From positions 163,609 to 227,608 of the forward strand of contig NZ_LZDS01000029.1 in assembly GCF_001678755.1 (NCBI RefSeq): a stretch of 64,000 bases of DNA, in the 5' to 3' direction. Within the stretch, counting starts at the first letter, position 1. The number at the start of each line of letters is the position of its first letter. Below, in pieces: positions 18,100 to 27,888 of the stretch. The notes below the pieces were generated by a model, which worked only from the letters and a program-made list of their open reading frames with translations, was not told the DNA's origin and did no database searches. A program made the translations under genes and the position numbers. Source of the stretch: Acinetobacter gandensis. GTDB taxonomy: Bacteria; Pseudomonadota; Gammaproteobacteria; Pseudomonadales; Moraxellaceae.

Positions 18100-19224
18100 T
18101 TAACTAATAACACCATAGTGTTTCAATAAAGCGTTCCAGCTTTCAATATTTGTCACAGGTGGCTCGTCTGACAAAATACCTTTAAGTGATAAGTCAGCAC
18201 CTTTCTTCCACTCAGGAGAAAGGTCTTTATCAACCAAACGTGCACGAACACCTTCAATAAAGTCTGCGTGACGAATTTTCCAGTCTGAAATTTGAGTTTC
18301 AAGCTCAAATACTTCATTCCATGAATGTACTTGCTTGCCCCATTGCCACAATAGCCAAGTTAAAGCGGCAGTTGCAGGAGAACCCTTTTGCAAGTTTTCA
18401 CTTGCTTGGCGCAACCAATCACTACGTGCATCACTCAGACCAATAATCGACTCATAATCATGCTCAAAGTTATGACCACGACACACACTTTGGATCACAT
18501 CTAATGAATTTTGTAATGGCCCTGGCCCAACTGGACGATGCATACTATTAAGCGTGTCATCAATCGCGCGAAAATCACCTGCTGGATAATGACCCCAATC
18601 AATATTAACTACAGTTTCAAGCACATTATCACGCTGTGCATCACAAATATGTGTCGCCCAACCAATACCATAGGCACCTGCCGCCGTCATAATTGAACCT
18701 GTCAAACCAGTAAACAGGCCAATTGCACCACGATCAGCAAGGAAACGTGTAGCACCTACGTCAGGATACAAGCCAATATTAATTTCAGGCATAGCCAAAC
18801 GCGAATAAGGCGTTACTAAACGAAAAGGTGCGGCCATAAACAAGCCGAGACCACCGCCCATCACATAACCCTCACCCCAAACCAATACAGGTTTAGCATA
18901 GTTATGCAATAGAAGGTCAAGCGCATATTCTTGTTCAAAAAATTGATTCGCCGTTTCAACTTCATCATTTACGACCAACTGACGAAGCTTACGAACATCA
19001 CCACCCGCACAAAACGCTTTAGGCGTTGTGGAATCCAACCAAACCGCTTTTACAGATGCGTCATGTTCAAAGTCCTGAAATACTTCGAGTAGCGCGCTAC
19101 AGATAGATTCATCTAAAGCATGAAGCGATTTTGGACGGTTCAAGCGCACAATGCGCCAACCGTTTTTCGCTTCTTCTACAATCAGATCTGGGTGATAATT
19201 TTTTGAAACGGGAGAATATGTCAT
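18100..19224 (-). CDS. Enoyl-CoA hydratase/isomerase family protein (3-hydroxyisobutyryl-CoA hydrolase-like)
   Basis: The 374-residue protein is longer than a classical crotonase (~260). It shows the pattern of 3-hydroxyisobutyryl-CoA hydrolases: RLNRPKSLHALDESI, FCAGGDVRKL in the oxyanion region, GYVMGGGLGLFM, and PEINIGLYPDVGATRFL with the acidic residue used in hydrolysis. A hydrolase role in valine breakdown is likely, but hydratase activity cannot be excluded. Its ATG overlaps the ung stop by 4 nt (ATGA), so the two are translationally coupled. Confidence 0.85.
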   Translation of the reverse strand: MTYSPVSKNYHPDLIVEEAKNGWRIVRLNRPKSLHALDESICSALLEVFQDFEHDASVKAVWLDSTTPKAFCAGGDVRKLRQLVVNDEVETANQFFEQEYALDLLLHNYAKPVLVWGEGYVMGGGLGLFMAAPFRLVTPYSRLAMPEINIGLYPDVGATRFLADRGAIGLFTGLTGSIMTAAGAYGIGWATHICDAQRDNVLETVVNIDWGHYPAGDFRAIDDTLNSMHRPVGPGPLQNSLDVIQSVCRGHNFEHDYESIIGLSDARSDWLRQASENLQKGSPATAALTWLLWQWGKQVHSWNEVFELETQISDWKIRHADFIEGVRARLVDKDLSPEWKKGADLSLKGILSDEPPVTNIESWNALLKHYGVIS

Positions 19225-19934
19225 GCGTCCAGCTGCCAGTCGATCGGCTCAATGCCATTTTGTTTAAGATAATTATTAGATTTTGAGAACACCTTACAAC
19301 CAAAGAAACCACCACGGTTTGCAGCCAATGGAGATGGATGAGCTGCTTTTAGAACCAAGTGTTTATTTTGGTCGATACGTTGTCCCTTACGTTGTGCATA
19401 TGCGCCCCAAAGTATAAAGACGAGATGTTCACGTTGTTCATTTAAAACATCAATAACATGGTCTGTAAAATCTTCCCATCCACGTTTTTGATGTGAAGTC
19501 GGTTGCCCAGCTTCAACAGTTAATACGCTGTTAAGTAAAAGTACACCTTGCTCTGCCCAGCGTGTTAAATCTCCATGCTTAGACACAGGAACCCCTAGGT
19601 CTGTATTTAATTCATGGAAAATATTACGCAAAGAAGGAGGCAAAGCAAGCCCCTTCTGTACTGAAAAACTTAAACCATGTGCCTGATTTGGACCATGATA
19701 AGGATCTTGCCCTAAAATCACCACTTTTACATTATCTAATGGTGTTGTATTCAGCGCATTAAAAATCAAAGCATTAGGTGGATAAATCACTTTATCCTGT
19801 TTCATTTCTTGTAGCAGAAAGTCTTTTAACTCATCCATGCGTGGGCTAAGTAAAAAATCACTCAAACCTAATTTCCAGCCGGCATCAAGCTGAACTTTTG
19901 CGAGTTTTGCTTGCTGCTGTTCTGTTAAAGACAT
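19221..19934 (-). CDS. ung: Uracil-DNA glycosylase
   Basis: The 237-residue family 1 UDG removes uracil from DNA. The water-activating loop GQDPYHG (75-81, catalytic Asp77) and the HPSPLAANRG segment with the active His near the C-terminus are intact, as is LLLNSVLTVE. A GTG lies directly before the ATG at 19934; the ATG is preferred. It is first in a small operon with the crotonase-family gene. Confidence 0.97.
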   Translation of the reverse strand: MSLTEQQQAKLAKVQLDAGWKLGLSDFLLSPRMDELKDFLLQEMKQDKVIYPPNALIFNALNTTPLDNVKVVILGQDPYHGPNQAHGLSFSVQKGLALPPSLRNIFHELNTDLGVPVSKHGDLTRWAEQGVLLLNSVLTVEAGQPTSHQKRGWEDFTDHVIDVLNEQREHLVFILWGAYAQRKGQRIDQNKHLVLKAAHPSPLAANRGGFFGCKVFSKSNNYLKQNGIEPIDWQLDA

Positions 19935-19972
19935 CACTGTTACCTAATCCTAATTACAATTTTAAATATAAA

Positions 19973-20569
19973 TTAAAGCTTCACTTGCAAATCCACAGTT
20001 GGATTTAGGAAAGTTTGACCTTGCTTTAATTTTTCATACATTTGGGTATCATTCCATTCGGCTTGCACTTGTTCTGAAAAGACAATTTGTTCAAGCGATA
20101 ACAGTCCCATTTGACTATTTTCAATATCTTCTAAAAAGCTTTGCGCGTAGCCGGTGTCAGTTTCATGCACAATAACAGAATAAACTTCAACATCCCCTTC
20201 ACCATTTTGGGTTTCAGTCGATTTTAAAACCTGCTGTGCCAAATAGAAGAAAATACGAGAAAACTGTTCTGCCGAAGGTGAAACTGGTAAAGCCACCCAA
20301 CGTGCACTAAATTGTTTACAAGCTTTAATATATTCAGCGTCGTCATGCTGCCAAAAACAAATGGCATGATCAAAACTATCGAATAAGTCTTTAATCACAC
20401 CTTTAAGCAGTCCAAAATCATACACCATTTGACCATGATCTAATCTTGATGCTTTCAGCAACAATTCAACTTTATAGCTATGTCCATGAATTGAGCGTTT
20501 GCAACGATCTGACGTGCAATTACGCACGATATGCGCATTTTCAAACTTAAATAACTTACGAATTAACAT
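19973..20569 (-). CDS. 6-carboxytetrahydropterin synthase-like protein (QueD family)
   Basis: The protein (198 residues from ATG 20569) has the QueD/6-pyruvoyl-tetrahydropterin synthase zinc histidines: FENAH (H13) and IHGHSYKVEL (H28, H30). LDHGQMVYDFGLLK and DSFDHAICF follow. QueD makes a queuosine precursor. It is longer than typical QueD (~120), with extra C-terminal sequence, so a paralogue is possible. A TTG six codons upstream (20587) is an alternative start; neither has a strong ribosome site. No other queuosine gene is near. Confidence 0.82.
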   Translation of the reverse strand: MLIRKLFKFENAHIVRNCTSDRCKRSIHGHSYKVELLLKASRLDHGQMVYDFGLLKGVIKDLFDSFDHAICFWQHDDAEYIKACKQFSARWVALPVSPSAEQFSRIFFYLAQQVLKSTETQNGEGDVEVYSVIVHETDTGYAQSFLEDIENSQMGLLSLEQIVFSEQVQAEWNDTQMYEKLKQGQTFLNPTVDLQVKL

Positions 20570-20742
20570 ATGCCGTAATGCAATCAAATAATCTGTGGGT
20601 TCTCATCGATTATAAAGCAAAAGTAAAACAATGAGCATTAATTTTGCTGTTCAGCTAGATTGGCAAAACTTATCATGATTTTTTTGATTATTCCTTGTTT
20701 TGAATACGCATAGTCTTCCAAAGATTTTACTCAGAGTCTTGA

Positions 20743-21690
20743 TTAAAATGGCGCCATATTGCGATAAGCCACATAAACCTGCTTTTCTTGACGTACCAAG
20801 TCACTGGTAAATTGCTTCTTACGGTCACTAAGCATTACTTCAATTTGTGCTTTAAAATAATTTGATTTCACCCCAAGCTGGCTATTCACCAAATCACGAT
20901 TTTCCTGACTCACTTGTGAAAACGGCTCTATAGCCCATAAATCTGTAACATTTGAAAAGTGTTCAAGTTTAGCCGAGCGTTGTTGCAAAACTTGCTCAAT
21001 CGTCACTGCATCCAAACGCTCATCAATAGTCGATAATAAAAAAGCTGAAGCCGTATTAATATTCACCATACTTTCATGTGTAGGTAAAGCACTGACATAT
21101 TTTTCAATTAATTTGTATTTGCTATCTTCAAAACCACGTATCGATTTAAGCTCAGCTATATTGTGAAATTTAGCATTCGGTGGCAGTGGCGAATCATTCA
21201 AACTACGATAATAAGACAGCTCCGCGCCCATTGGCCCAGCATTTTCATCATTTTCATCTTGCCAATCAATAACCGCTTGGCTAATTTCGGCAGGCAAACC
21301 AACGCGCTGTAATATCTTTTCAAACCACAGCTTTGCCTTTTCATTTACAGTACCGTTATCGCTCACCAAGCTATTTAGATTAAATTTTCCTGATTCATCA
21401 TGTAGCGAGCCAGAAACGGTTCCATCTTCAACAGGAAATGCGGGCATTGGTTTCGCCCAATTTTCCTGTAAATGATCGACATCACCAGCATTTTCTGCAT
21501 CATTCACTAGCATTTCAGAAAAAAAAGCTTCCGCACTTTTCGCATAAAGTAGAGACTGATTTTGACGCATTAGATATGCAGTATTTTCCGCCGTACTTGC
21601 TTGTTGTTGGGCAATACCTGCCGCCACAATCGTTGCTAAAGCAACCATGACCAATATGGTGAGTAAAGCGATCCCCTGCTGATGTTTCAT
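20743..21690 (-). CDS. gspK: Type II secretion minor pseudopilin GspK
   Basis: The 315-residue protein starts with a class III prepilin signal, MKHQQG then IALLTILVMVALATIVAAG. It lacks the Glu at position +5 found in other pseudopilins, which is characteristic of GspK, the tip subunit. The body contains VIDWQDENDENAGPMGAELSYY, a typical acidic Ca-binding GspK stretch. It is last in the gspH-I-J-K order, 36 bp after gspJ. Confidence 0.93.
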   Translation of the reverse strand: MKHQQGIALLTILVMVALATIVAAGIAQQQASTAENTAYLMRQNQSLLYAKSAEAFFSEMLVNDAENAGDVDHLQENWAKPMPAFPVEDGTVSGSLHDESGKFNLNSLVSDNGTVNEKAKLWFEKILQRVGLPAEISQAVIDWQDENDENAGPMGAELSYYRSLNDSPLPPNAKFHNIAELKSIRGFEDSKYKLIEKYVSALPTHESMVNINTASAFLLSTIDERLDAVTIEQVLQQRSAKLEHFSNVTDLWAIEPFSQVSQENRDLVNSQLGVKSNYFKAQIEVMLSDRKKQFTSDLVRQEKQVYVAYRNMAPF

Positions 21691-21726
21691 TATTTTAATC
21701 CAGCATCGTTATTCTTGTTGTTTATT

Positions 21727-22356
21727 TTAACGGCCATCTTTTTTATCCTGTAAATAATCTGTATTTAACAAACTAAATAGCCATTCATACTCCGTGCCAC
21801 TAACTGCCAAATTTATTTTTATGCCGCGTGGCAACATTGCAAAAGAATCTTTATTGTTTGTATCCGCAGCACGATCAGGCCAACTGTCCGATTCACTGGG
21901 ATTTAATACGACAATTTTAAACTGCTCAACATTATCTAGTAGTACACTTGAATCCGGTTGATCGTTCCCTGTTTGATTTAAGTTTCGAAATTTTAATCGA
22001 TAGAGTTTTTTTTCATCTGCACGATACTGATATTCTATCCGTTCGTCTGGTGCTAGCCCCTGATTAAGTGGATCAGTTACACCGGTTTTACTAAAATTAA
22101 ATCGACCATTTTGTAATACTAGCGCTGGCTGTATTTCACCATTAATATTGGCTGTCAAGGGAACCGCTTGCACGGTATCTCTTAATATCTGCTGATACGC
22201 CTCTTGCAACTGACTCAATTTGGCCTCGTGCTCAGCATTTCGCTCTTTCACTTTCACCACATAATCAAATACTTTCCATCCCAAGGCAGATAGTACTGCG
22301 AAAATAGCGATCGCAACTAACAATTCAACTAATGTGAATCCATATGACCTTTTCAT
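21727..22356 (-). CDS. gspJ: Type II secretion minor pseudopilin GspJ
   Basis: The 209-residue protein has the prepilin signal MKRSYG followed by FTLVELLVAIAIFAVLSALG, with Glu5 after the cleavage Gly. The C-terminal domain has LLDNVEQFKIVVLN and LPRGIKINLAVSGTEYEWLF, typical of GspJ. Its start overlaps the gspI stop by 4 nt (ATGA), indicating coupled translation. GspJ packs with GspI and GspK at the pseudopilus tip. Confidence 0.93.
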   Translation of the reverse strand: MKRSYGFTLVELLVAIAIFAVLSALGWKVFDYVVKVKERNAEHEAKLSQLQEAYQQILRDTVQAVPLTANINGEIQPALVLQNGRFNFSKTGVTDPLNQGLAPDERIEYQYRADEKKLYRLKFRNLNQTGNDQPDSSVLLDNVEQFKIVVLNPSESDSWPDRAADTNNKDSFAMLPRGIKINLAVSGTEYEWLFSLLNTDYLQDKKDGR

Positions 22357-22733
22357 GATTCAGCCACACGATAATTAAAGAAAACCAAACTGGTAATTCC
22401 AGCCGCCACATCGCCAGTGTCAGCATTCAATAAACTGACTTGCACATCAACGCGTTGAACATTTGGACTAATCGTCGCTTGAGCTTTTTTATCAATCTGC
22501 CAGCGTTCGCCTTGCTGCGTAACTTGCTTGGATGCTGTCCCACTCATCCACTCACGATTTATTTCCATGTAGGCAATTTCATTTAAAGCAACAAATTGTG
22601 CTTTAGAACGTAAAACTGCATTTGCAGTAGCTTGAGTATACTGCATTGCAACATTGGACAACGCCATGGCTGCGGTTGCAAATATTGCAAGCGCAACCAT
22701 CACTTCTAGCAAGGTAAATCCTTTAGCCCGCAT
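22353..22733 (-). CDS. gspI: Type II secretion minor pseudopilin GspI
   Basis: The 126-residue protein has prepilin signal MRAKG then FTLLEVMVALAIFATAAMAL, with the usual Glu at +5. The short globular part includes NEIAYMEINREWM, the GspI signature region after the helix. It overlaps the end of gspH by 11 nt and the start of gspJ by 4 nt. GspI nucleates the minor pseudopilin tip complex. Confidence 0.92.
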   Translation of the reverse strand: MRAKGFTLLEVMVALAIFATAAMALSNVAMQYTQATANAVLRSKAQFVALNEIAYMEINREWMSGTASKQVTQQGERWQIDKKAQATISPNVQRVDVQVSLLNADTGDVAAGITSLVFFNYRVAES

Positions 22734-23280
22734 TTATTTTACCTAAATGGTCTATTTCTATTTCTTCACCAATGGGACGTTCTTCGAAATAGAATTGAAT
22801 GCGTACAGGTTTGACTTCTCCATTACCCAACCATATTAACTGAGGTGCATCATGATTTAGTAAGTCTGAATTATTGGCCTTTTCATATTGCCGATCTAAT
22901 GACTGAATTGAAAATGAAACATGTTCTGGTAATTTTTTTGCCTCAAAATCTTTATAAGTTTGCCATTTATTATTTTGGTCCAATAGGCCATTTTGCTGTC
23001 TTTGTGCTTCTGGAATATATTCTTGTACCGCATAAATTGCTTGATTCACATCTGTCGCAGTTTTTTGCTCAAGGGCTAAAATACGAGATTGATCATTGGA
23101 TTCACGTAAAATTCTCTTCAGATCTAATACAAATACTTCACGCGCTTGCATGGCTTTTCGCTGATCAGTCCCACCAATATTCAACAATACCAATGAAGCC
23201 ATGATACCCATGATCACTATCACCACCATCAATTCTACGAGGGTGAATCCACGAACCAATGATGGTGATGTTATTTTCAT
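22723..23280 (-). CDS. gspH: Type II secretion minor pseudopilin GspH
   Basis: The 185-residue protein has signal MKITSPSLVRG then FTLVELMVVIVIMGIMASLVLLN, with Glu at +5. A Thr/Asp-rich globular domain with LKRILRESNDQSRILALEQ follows, as in GspH. It is first of the four-gene minor pseudopilin operon; the other T2SS genes are elsewhere, as is usual in Acinetobacter, where gsp genes are dispersed. It starts 9 bp after the TetR-type regulator gene. Confidence 0.9.
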   Translation of the reverse strand: MKITSPSLVRGFTLVELMVVIVIMGIMASLVLLNIGGTDQRKAMQAREVFVLDLKRILRESNDQSRILALEQKTATDVNQAIYAVQEYIPEAQRQQNGLLDQNNKWQTYKDFEAKKLPEHVSFSIQSLDRQYEKANNSDLLNHDAPQLIWLGNGEVKPVRIQFYFEERPIGEEIEIDHLGKINAG

Positions 23281-23289
23281 AAGCAGCCT

Positions 23290-23904
23290 TTACGCAAACT
23301 GTGCAACCGCATGTGTTTGTTTCGGCAATGCCAAGGCTTGATCAATATAAGCTACACGCAAAGTATCACGTGAACCTAAATAGCGCTGGTAGAAGCTAGA
23401 ATTTAAAATTGCTGCTGCGCCATGCGTTAATGACCAAATCGAAGCCAAATAATCACGTACAGGCATTTTGCTTTCAATGGATTCTAAGTAACGTTCAGTC
23501 ATGCGAATGATTAAACGTAAACGTTGCTTACGCACTTGGTAAAGCTCACTAAATAAGTGCTGAATACCAACACCTGTAGTCGATAAGCGCTCTTCAATTT
23601 GGTGAAATAAAACTGTACGTTCTGGATGATGTAAATGATGCAACATAAAGAATGCGAGATGCTCGGGAAAAGCCTTGTCCGTATCCTTAATCATTTCGAG
23701 CAACATGCGCTCATTACGAATAATGAGCAGCATATAAAGTTCATCTTTACTTTGAAAGTGTTTGTATAGTGTCCCTTTTGCAAGGTCGAGCTCTGCTGCT
23801 AATGCATCAAGCGTCATACCTGCTTCACCATTTTCTAAGAGCAATTGTTCTGCTACTTGGAAAATTAATGCTTCTCTTGCTCGAAATTGAGCCTGACGAT
23901 CCAT
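23290..23904 (-). CDS. TetR family transcriptional regulator
   Basis: The 204-residue protein has an N-terminal TetR helix-turn-helix (MTLDALAAELDLAKGTLYKHFQSKDELYMLLI, about 30-60), followed by an all-helical ligand domain. ATG 23904 is preferred over GTG 23910 because AGGG sits at suitable spacing. It lies between tatD and gspH on the same strand with short gaps, but nothing in the sequence ties it to secretion. The target is unknown. Confidence 0.9.
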   Translation of the reverse strand: MDRQAQFRAREALIFQVAEQLLLENGEAGMTLDALAAELDLAKGTLYKHFQSKDELYMLLIIRNERMLLEMIKDTDKAFPEHLAFFMLHHLHHPERTVLFHQIEERLSTTGVGIQHLFSELYQVRKQRLRLIIRMTERYLESIESKMPVRDYLASIWSLTHGAAAILNSSFYQRYLGSRDTLRVAYIDQALALPKQTHAVAQFA

Positions 23905-23948
23905 CTTCACCCTATACTCTCTTTTACTCTTATATCAATTCAAATTAT

Positions 23949-24722
23949 TTACTTAAGATTGAGGAGATTTTCAAAGTTTTGCATTGTTATGAAAGCCATC
24001 TCTTCAACTGACTTATCATATACATCACTTAAAGCTTTGGCTACATAGGGAACGTATTTAGGTTCATTAGACTTTCCTCTATAGGGCATCGGCGCAAGGT
24101 AAGGACTATCGGTTTCAATAAGCACGCGATCAAGCGGTACCTGCTTGGCAACATCACGTAAATCTTGAGCATTTTTAAACGAAACTATGCCTGAGAATGA
24201 AACATAGTAACCACAATCTAAAACTGCTTTTGCTGTTTCCCAGTCTTCAGTAAAACAGTGCAAAATACCATGTGTTGATTTCTCAGCACGTATGATATCT
24301 ACCGTATCATGTTTCGCAGAACGCGTATGTACTACAACAGGTTTCTTTACTGTTTGAGAAGCATGAATATGACGTGCAAAACAGTCTTTTTGTTCCGCAA
24401 TAAAATCGGTGCTGTGAAAATAGTCGAGTCCAGTTTCACCTATCGCCCACACTTTTTCTGATTGAGCCAATTCAACCAGAGTATCGACAGTAGCTCGCGC
24501 CATTGTGGCCGGATCTTCACATGGATGAACACCAACTGAATATCCGACATCCGTATGGCGAGCAGCAATTTTTGAAAGTTCAATATGATCATCAAGGTCA
24601 ACTGAGATACTCATAAATTTTGAGACCCCAGCAGCTCGAGCCTGCTCCAATGCTAGATCTAAATTACCATCATAGGGTGTTAGGTCAAGCATGGTTAAAT
24701 GGCAATGGGTATCTACAAACAC
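23949..24722 (-). CDS. TatD family metal-dependent hydrolase
   Basis: The 257-residue protein is a complete TatD/YcfH-type hydrolase. It has the metal-binding FVDTHCHL at the N-terminus, GETGLDYFHS, PVVVHTRSA, HCFTEDW and ETDSPYLAP at the C-terminus. TatD proteins are 3'-5' exonucleases or D-amino-acyl-tRNA deacylase-like hydrolases. The start is a GTG at 24722 with TAGG eight nt upstream. The holB-pilZ-tatD order is conserved in gammaproteobacteria. Confidence 0.92.
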   Translation of the reverse strand: MFVDTHCHLTMLDLTPYDGNLDLALEQARAAGVSKFMSISVDLDDHIELSKIAARHTDVGYSVGVHPCEDPATMARATVDTLVELAQSEKVWAIGETGLDYFHSTDFIAEQKDCFARHIHASQTVKKPVVVHTRSAKHDTVDIIRAEKSTHGILHCFTEDWETAKAVLDCGYYVSFSGIVSFKNAQDLRDVAKQVPLDRVLIETDSPYLAPMPYRGKSNEPKYVPYVAKALSDVYDKSVEEMAFITMQNFENLLNLK

Positions 24723-24753
24723 AATATGTACCTACTAGTTATCAACGTTATGA

Positions 24754-25095
24754 CTACATAGTGTAACTTCTACGTCCTTCAGATTTAAGTCCTGCAAGTA
24801 GTCGTTCTGCTTCAGTTTTGAAATAAACACCTTTTTCGCCACCAAGTTGAATACCAAAACCTTGTGGTTTAATACCATTTTGCTTTTGCGAAACCCAAAT
24901 AACTTTACCTGTCAGTGGAATTTTTATACTTTGCTCTGGCAAGGTCGCCAATAAAAAAACTTCTTCACCTAATTTGACTGTTTGCTTGGATGGTACAAAT
25001 AATCCACCACCAACAACATATGGCATATAACTCGCAAATAATGTTTCCACATCTGGAATATTTGCATGGATAATCCCGCCCATACGTGGTTGCAT
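24754..25095 (-). CDS. pilZ: PilZ domain protein (type IV pilus PilZ)
   Basis: The 113-residue single-domain protein resembles Pseudomonas PilZ, which is required for type IV pilus assembly. YMPYVVGGGLFVPS, VFLLATLPEQ and KVIWVSQKQNG are characteristic. The N-terminal RxxxR c-di-GMP motif of canonical PilZ domains is absent, as in type IV pilus PilZ, so ligand binding is not expected. It lies between holB and tatD, the usual position. Confidence 0.88.
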   Translation of the reverse strand: MQPRMGGIIHANIPDVETLFASYMPYVVGGGLFVPSKQTVKLGEEVFLLATLPEQSIKIPLTGKVIWVSQKQNGIKPQGFGIQLGGEKGVYFKTEAERLLAGLKSEGRRSYTM

Positions 25096-25110
25096 CGATC
25101 TTCCCCTTTT

Positions 25111-26094
25111 TTAAATATTCATCAGTTTAATGCAAAGCTCATCTACGACCAGATTCCCCTGTACGTTCTGCTCAATGAACCGCTTAGACTGCTGTAATTC
25201 AGTATAAATATTAAAAAGTGTTTCAAGCGTATACTGCTCCGCAAGCACACCAAAATCCAAATCAATATTTTTAATGGATTGATTCAGCTTGACACAAATT
25301 ATATCGGACAACAAGTATTCAAACATTTGACTAAAATCACTAAAACTCAGTGCTTTATTCCACTTGGTCGCAATTGCCATGGGCATATTTTTTTGCATGA
25401 CCAATTTTAGCCAATCGTGTATAAATTCTTGTCGTAAATTCAACCACTCACTATTTGCAACTTGAATGGCTTGTAACGGCATCTGACTCGCTAAATTCAT
25501 TAAAACTTGGCGTTGCGTCTCACCACTGTCAGGCAAATGTTGCAAGAGATAATCCTGCGACAGTGTCGGCTCAATTCGATCAAGTGCATAATGCTGCATA
25601 CGACTACGTATGGTTGCAGGCAATTTTAAGTAATGTTCAGCCAATAAAATAATGACAATGCGTTCACCCGGTTCTTCGAGTGTTTTAAGCAACGCATTAG
25701 ATGATGCAATATTTAATGCCTCCGCAGGCTCAATTAAAACTACGCGCCAACCGTCCACCGTTTGCTGAACAAATGGTAAGAGATCTCGTATTTTTTCAAT
25801 TTTAATTTTTGCATTTTGCTTTTTATTGTCTTCATCAGTACTAATATGGACAAAATTGGGATGCGTATCCGACTTTAACCACTGACAACTTCCACACTCG
25901 CCACAAGGCTGCTTTTGTTCATCACGCTTTTGACACAGCACCCATGCAAGAAATTGTTTTGCAAATGCTTCCTTACCACAGCCTTTTTTTCCATATAGCA
26001 AGATACCATGCCCTAACTGCGGAAAACGTCCCGTCAGTGTTTCCCACGTATTTTGCTGCCAAGGATATACTTGCGCCACAATTTCATTTTGCAT
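25111..26094 (-). CDS. holB: DNA polymerase III subunit delta'
   Basis: The 327-residue clamp-loader subunit has a degenerate P-loop (GKKGCGKEAFAKQF), the zinc module CGECGSC and the conserved SSNALLKTLEEPG with ATIRSRMQ. Delta' is the stator of the clamp loader. ATG 26094 is preferred over the preceding TTG. It sits 13 bp after kdsB and 16 bp before pilZ. Confidence 0.94.
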   Translation of the reverse strand: MQNEIVAQVYPWQQNTWETLTGRFPQLGHGILLYGKKGCGKEAFAKQFLAWVLCQKRDEQKQPCGECGSCQWLKSDTHPNFVHISTDEDNKKQNAKIKIEKIRDLLPFVQQTVDGWRVVLIEPAEALNIASSNALLKTLEEPGERIVIILLAEHYLKLPATIRSRMQHYALDRIEPTLSQDYLLQHLPDSGETQRQVLMNLASQMPLQAIQVANSEWLNLRQEFIHDWLKLVMQKNMPMAIATKWNKALSFSDFSQMFEYLLSDIICVKLNQSIKNIDLDFGVLAEQYTLETLFNIYTELQQSKRFIEQNVQGNLVVDELCIKLMNI

Positions 26095-26106
26095 CAACGA
26101 CCAACC

Positions 26107-26868
26107 TTATTCGAAGTTTGAAACATCCATCTGATTCAAACGATCAAGATCAGCTTGTGTATCCACACCCGGTGGTAAATTTGCTTCTGCTATTGCAATG
26201 GCAATACGATGACCATTTTCAAGTACACGTAGTTGTTCAAGACTTTCTAATTTTTCTAATACACCCATATCCCATGTCACATACTCTTGTAAGAGTTTCA
26301 CACGATATGCATACAAACCTAAATGGCGATAAGCTTGATTATGCAATTGCTGTTCAGCTTGTTTAGCACCATCACGATCATAAGGGATAGTCGCACGACT
26401 GAAGTACAAAGCTTGATTATGTTTAGACATTACCACTTTTACAATGCTGTCACGCTGAAACTCATCCAAGCTATGAATAGGCTCACACAATGTAGACATT
26501 GAAGATTCAGGTTGATCTTCAAGTAATTGCGCAACCTGTTTTACCAACAACGCTGGAAGTAGTGGCTCATCACCTTGCACATTAACAATGATGTCTTCAT
26601 TTGCCCAACCTTTAATTCGAGCAACTTCACTTAAACGATCGGTACCCGATGGATGCTCAGCCGATGTCATCACAACATCTACGCCTTCCGCACGACAAAC
26701 AGTAGCAATACGCTCATCATCTGTTGCCACACAAAGATCATCAAATCCTGCTACTTTCTTCGCTTGATCGACTACCCGTAGAATCATTGGACGACCATGA
26801 ATTTCAAGTAAAGGCTTACCTGGTAAACGTGAACTTGAAAAGCGTGCAGGAATAACAATATGTTTCAT
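26107..26868 (-). CDS. kdsB: 3-deoxy-manno-octulosonate cytidylyltransferase
   Basis: The 253-residue enzyme activates Kdo as CMP-Kdo for the lipopolysaccharide core. The nucleotide-binding start [15 protein letters not shown] is intact, as are [16 protein letters not shown] and LGLYAYRV. It is 4 bp from lpxK in a lipid A/Kdo operon. Acinetobacter lipooligosaccharide contains Kdo, which fits. Confidence 0.95.
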   Translation of the reverse strand: MKHIVIPARFSSSRLPGKPLLEIHGRPMILRVVDQAKKVAGFDDLCVATDDERIATVCRAEGVDVVMTSAEHPSGTDRLSEVARIKGWANEDIIVNVQGDEPLLPALLVKQVAQLLEDQPESSMSTLCEPIHSLDEFQRDSIVKVVMSKHNQALYFSRATIPYDRDGAKQAEQQLHNQAYRHLGLYAYRVKLLQEYVTWDMGVLEKLESLEQLRVLENGHRIAIAIAEANLPPGVDTQADLDRLNQMDVSNFE

Positions 26869-26871
26869 AAA

Positions 26872-27885
26872 TCAAATGCCTTCAGGAAGTTTTAAACCCA
26901 GTTGCTTTAACTGCTGATGTAGAGTTTCATAGCATGCAGGTGAAAGTACCGCATCCACTGGGACAACCCATATTTCTCGTTTAAAATTTGGATTTTTTTT
27001 CAATATTGCCAATAGTTTGACAGCATCTTTTTCAGTGGTAATGATTGGATTTGCATCTTCAAATTGCAGGTCGTCTAATTCATATTCGTAATGATCAGGA
27101 AACTCATGACATTGGAAATGCTGTATCCCCATCTTTTCTAAAGTATTATAAAAACGCTGGGGAAATCCTATTCCAACTACCGCATAAAAATCTTTATTTG
27201 GATCGAATACAGTATCTAGATCTTTATTCAATAAATATGGCTGTGAAGACTCTAAATGCATATTTAAATCTGTTTGAGGATTTGAGGAATGCTCAATCAC
27301 CGTACCCGTTTCTAGGCGCTTTTTAGGTTCGCGTAAATAACCTTCAGGCAATAGCTTTTCATTGCCTAAACCACGGTTATTATCTAGAACAATCCATTCT
27401 AACTGTCGTGCTAAGGCCCAATGTTGAAGCCCATCATCACAAATAATTAGATCAAGCTGATGTTTAGACAGTAACAACTCAATACTTTGCTGACGATTTG
27501 AACCAACCGCCATCGGTACATCTGTGGACTGGACTATCAATGCAGGTTCATCACCTACTGTTTCAGCTGTAGCATTTAGATCCACATAAGCTGGAAAAGG
27601 CCCTTTACCACCATAACCGCGGCTGATCACACCAACTTTGATGTCTAAGCTATTTAGATAACTCACCAAATGAATAAGTAATGGTGTTTTACCACTACCA
27701 CCAACAGTAATATTTCCAATAACCATAACTGGAATAGGTGCGGTATAACTAGATTTTGCACCTATTTTATAAAGTTTTTTATTGAGTAAAAAACCACCAC
27801 GATAAATCCATGACAAAGGTCTAAACACAATGAGCCACTTTGCCTGTTCATTCCAAGCATCCTGAATCATTTGTGCAAGTGACAT
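26872..27885 (-). CDS. lpxK: Tetraacyldisaccharide 4'-kinase
   Basis: The 337-residue kinase adds the 4' phosphate of lipid A. It has an N-terminal membrane-associated helix and the P-loop GNITVGGSGKTPLL (about 57-70). GVISRGYGGK and the second-domain LIICDDGLQHWAL, with the Asp-Asp pair, follow, as does the C-terminal TTEKDAVKL. It lies 3 bp after msbA, so flippase and kinase are cotranscribed. Confidence 0.95.
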   Translation of the reverse strand: MSLAQMIQDAWNEQAKWLIVFRPLSWIYRGGFLLNKKLYKIGAKSSYTAPIPVMVIGNITVGGSGKTPLLIHLVSYLNSLDIKVGVISRGYGGKGPFPAYVDLNATAETVGDEPALIVQSTDVPMAVGSNRQQSIELLLSKHQLDLIICDDGLQHWALARQLEWIVLDNNRGLGNEKLLPEGYLREPKKRLETGTVIEHSSNPQTDLNMHLESSQPYLLNKDLDTVFDPNKDFYAVVGIGFPQRFYNTLEKMGIQHFQCHEFPDHYEYELDDLQFEDANPIITTEKDAVKLLAILKKNPNFKREIWVVPVDAVLSPACYETLHQQLKQLGLKLPEGI

Positions 27886-27888
27886 GGC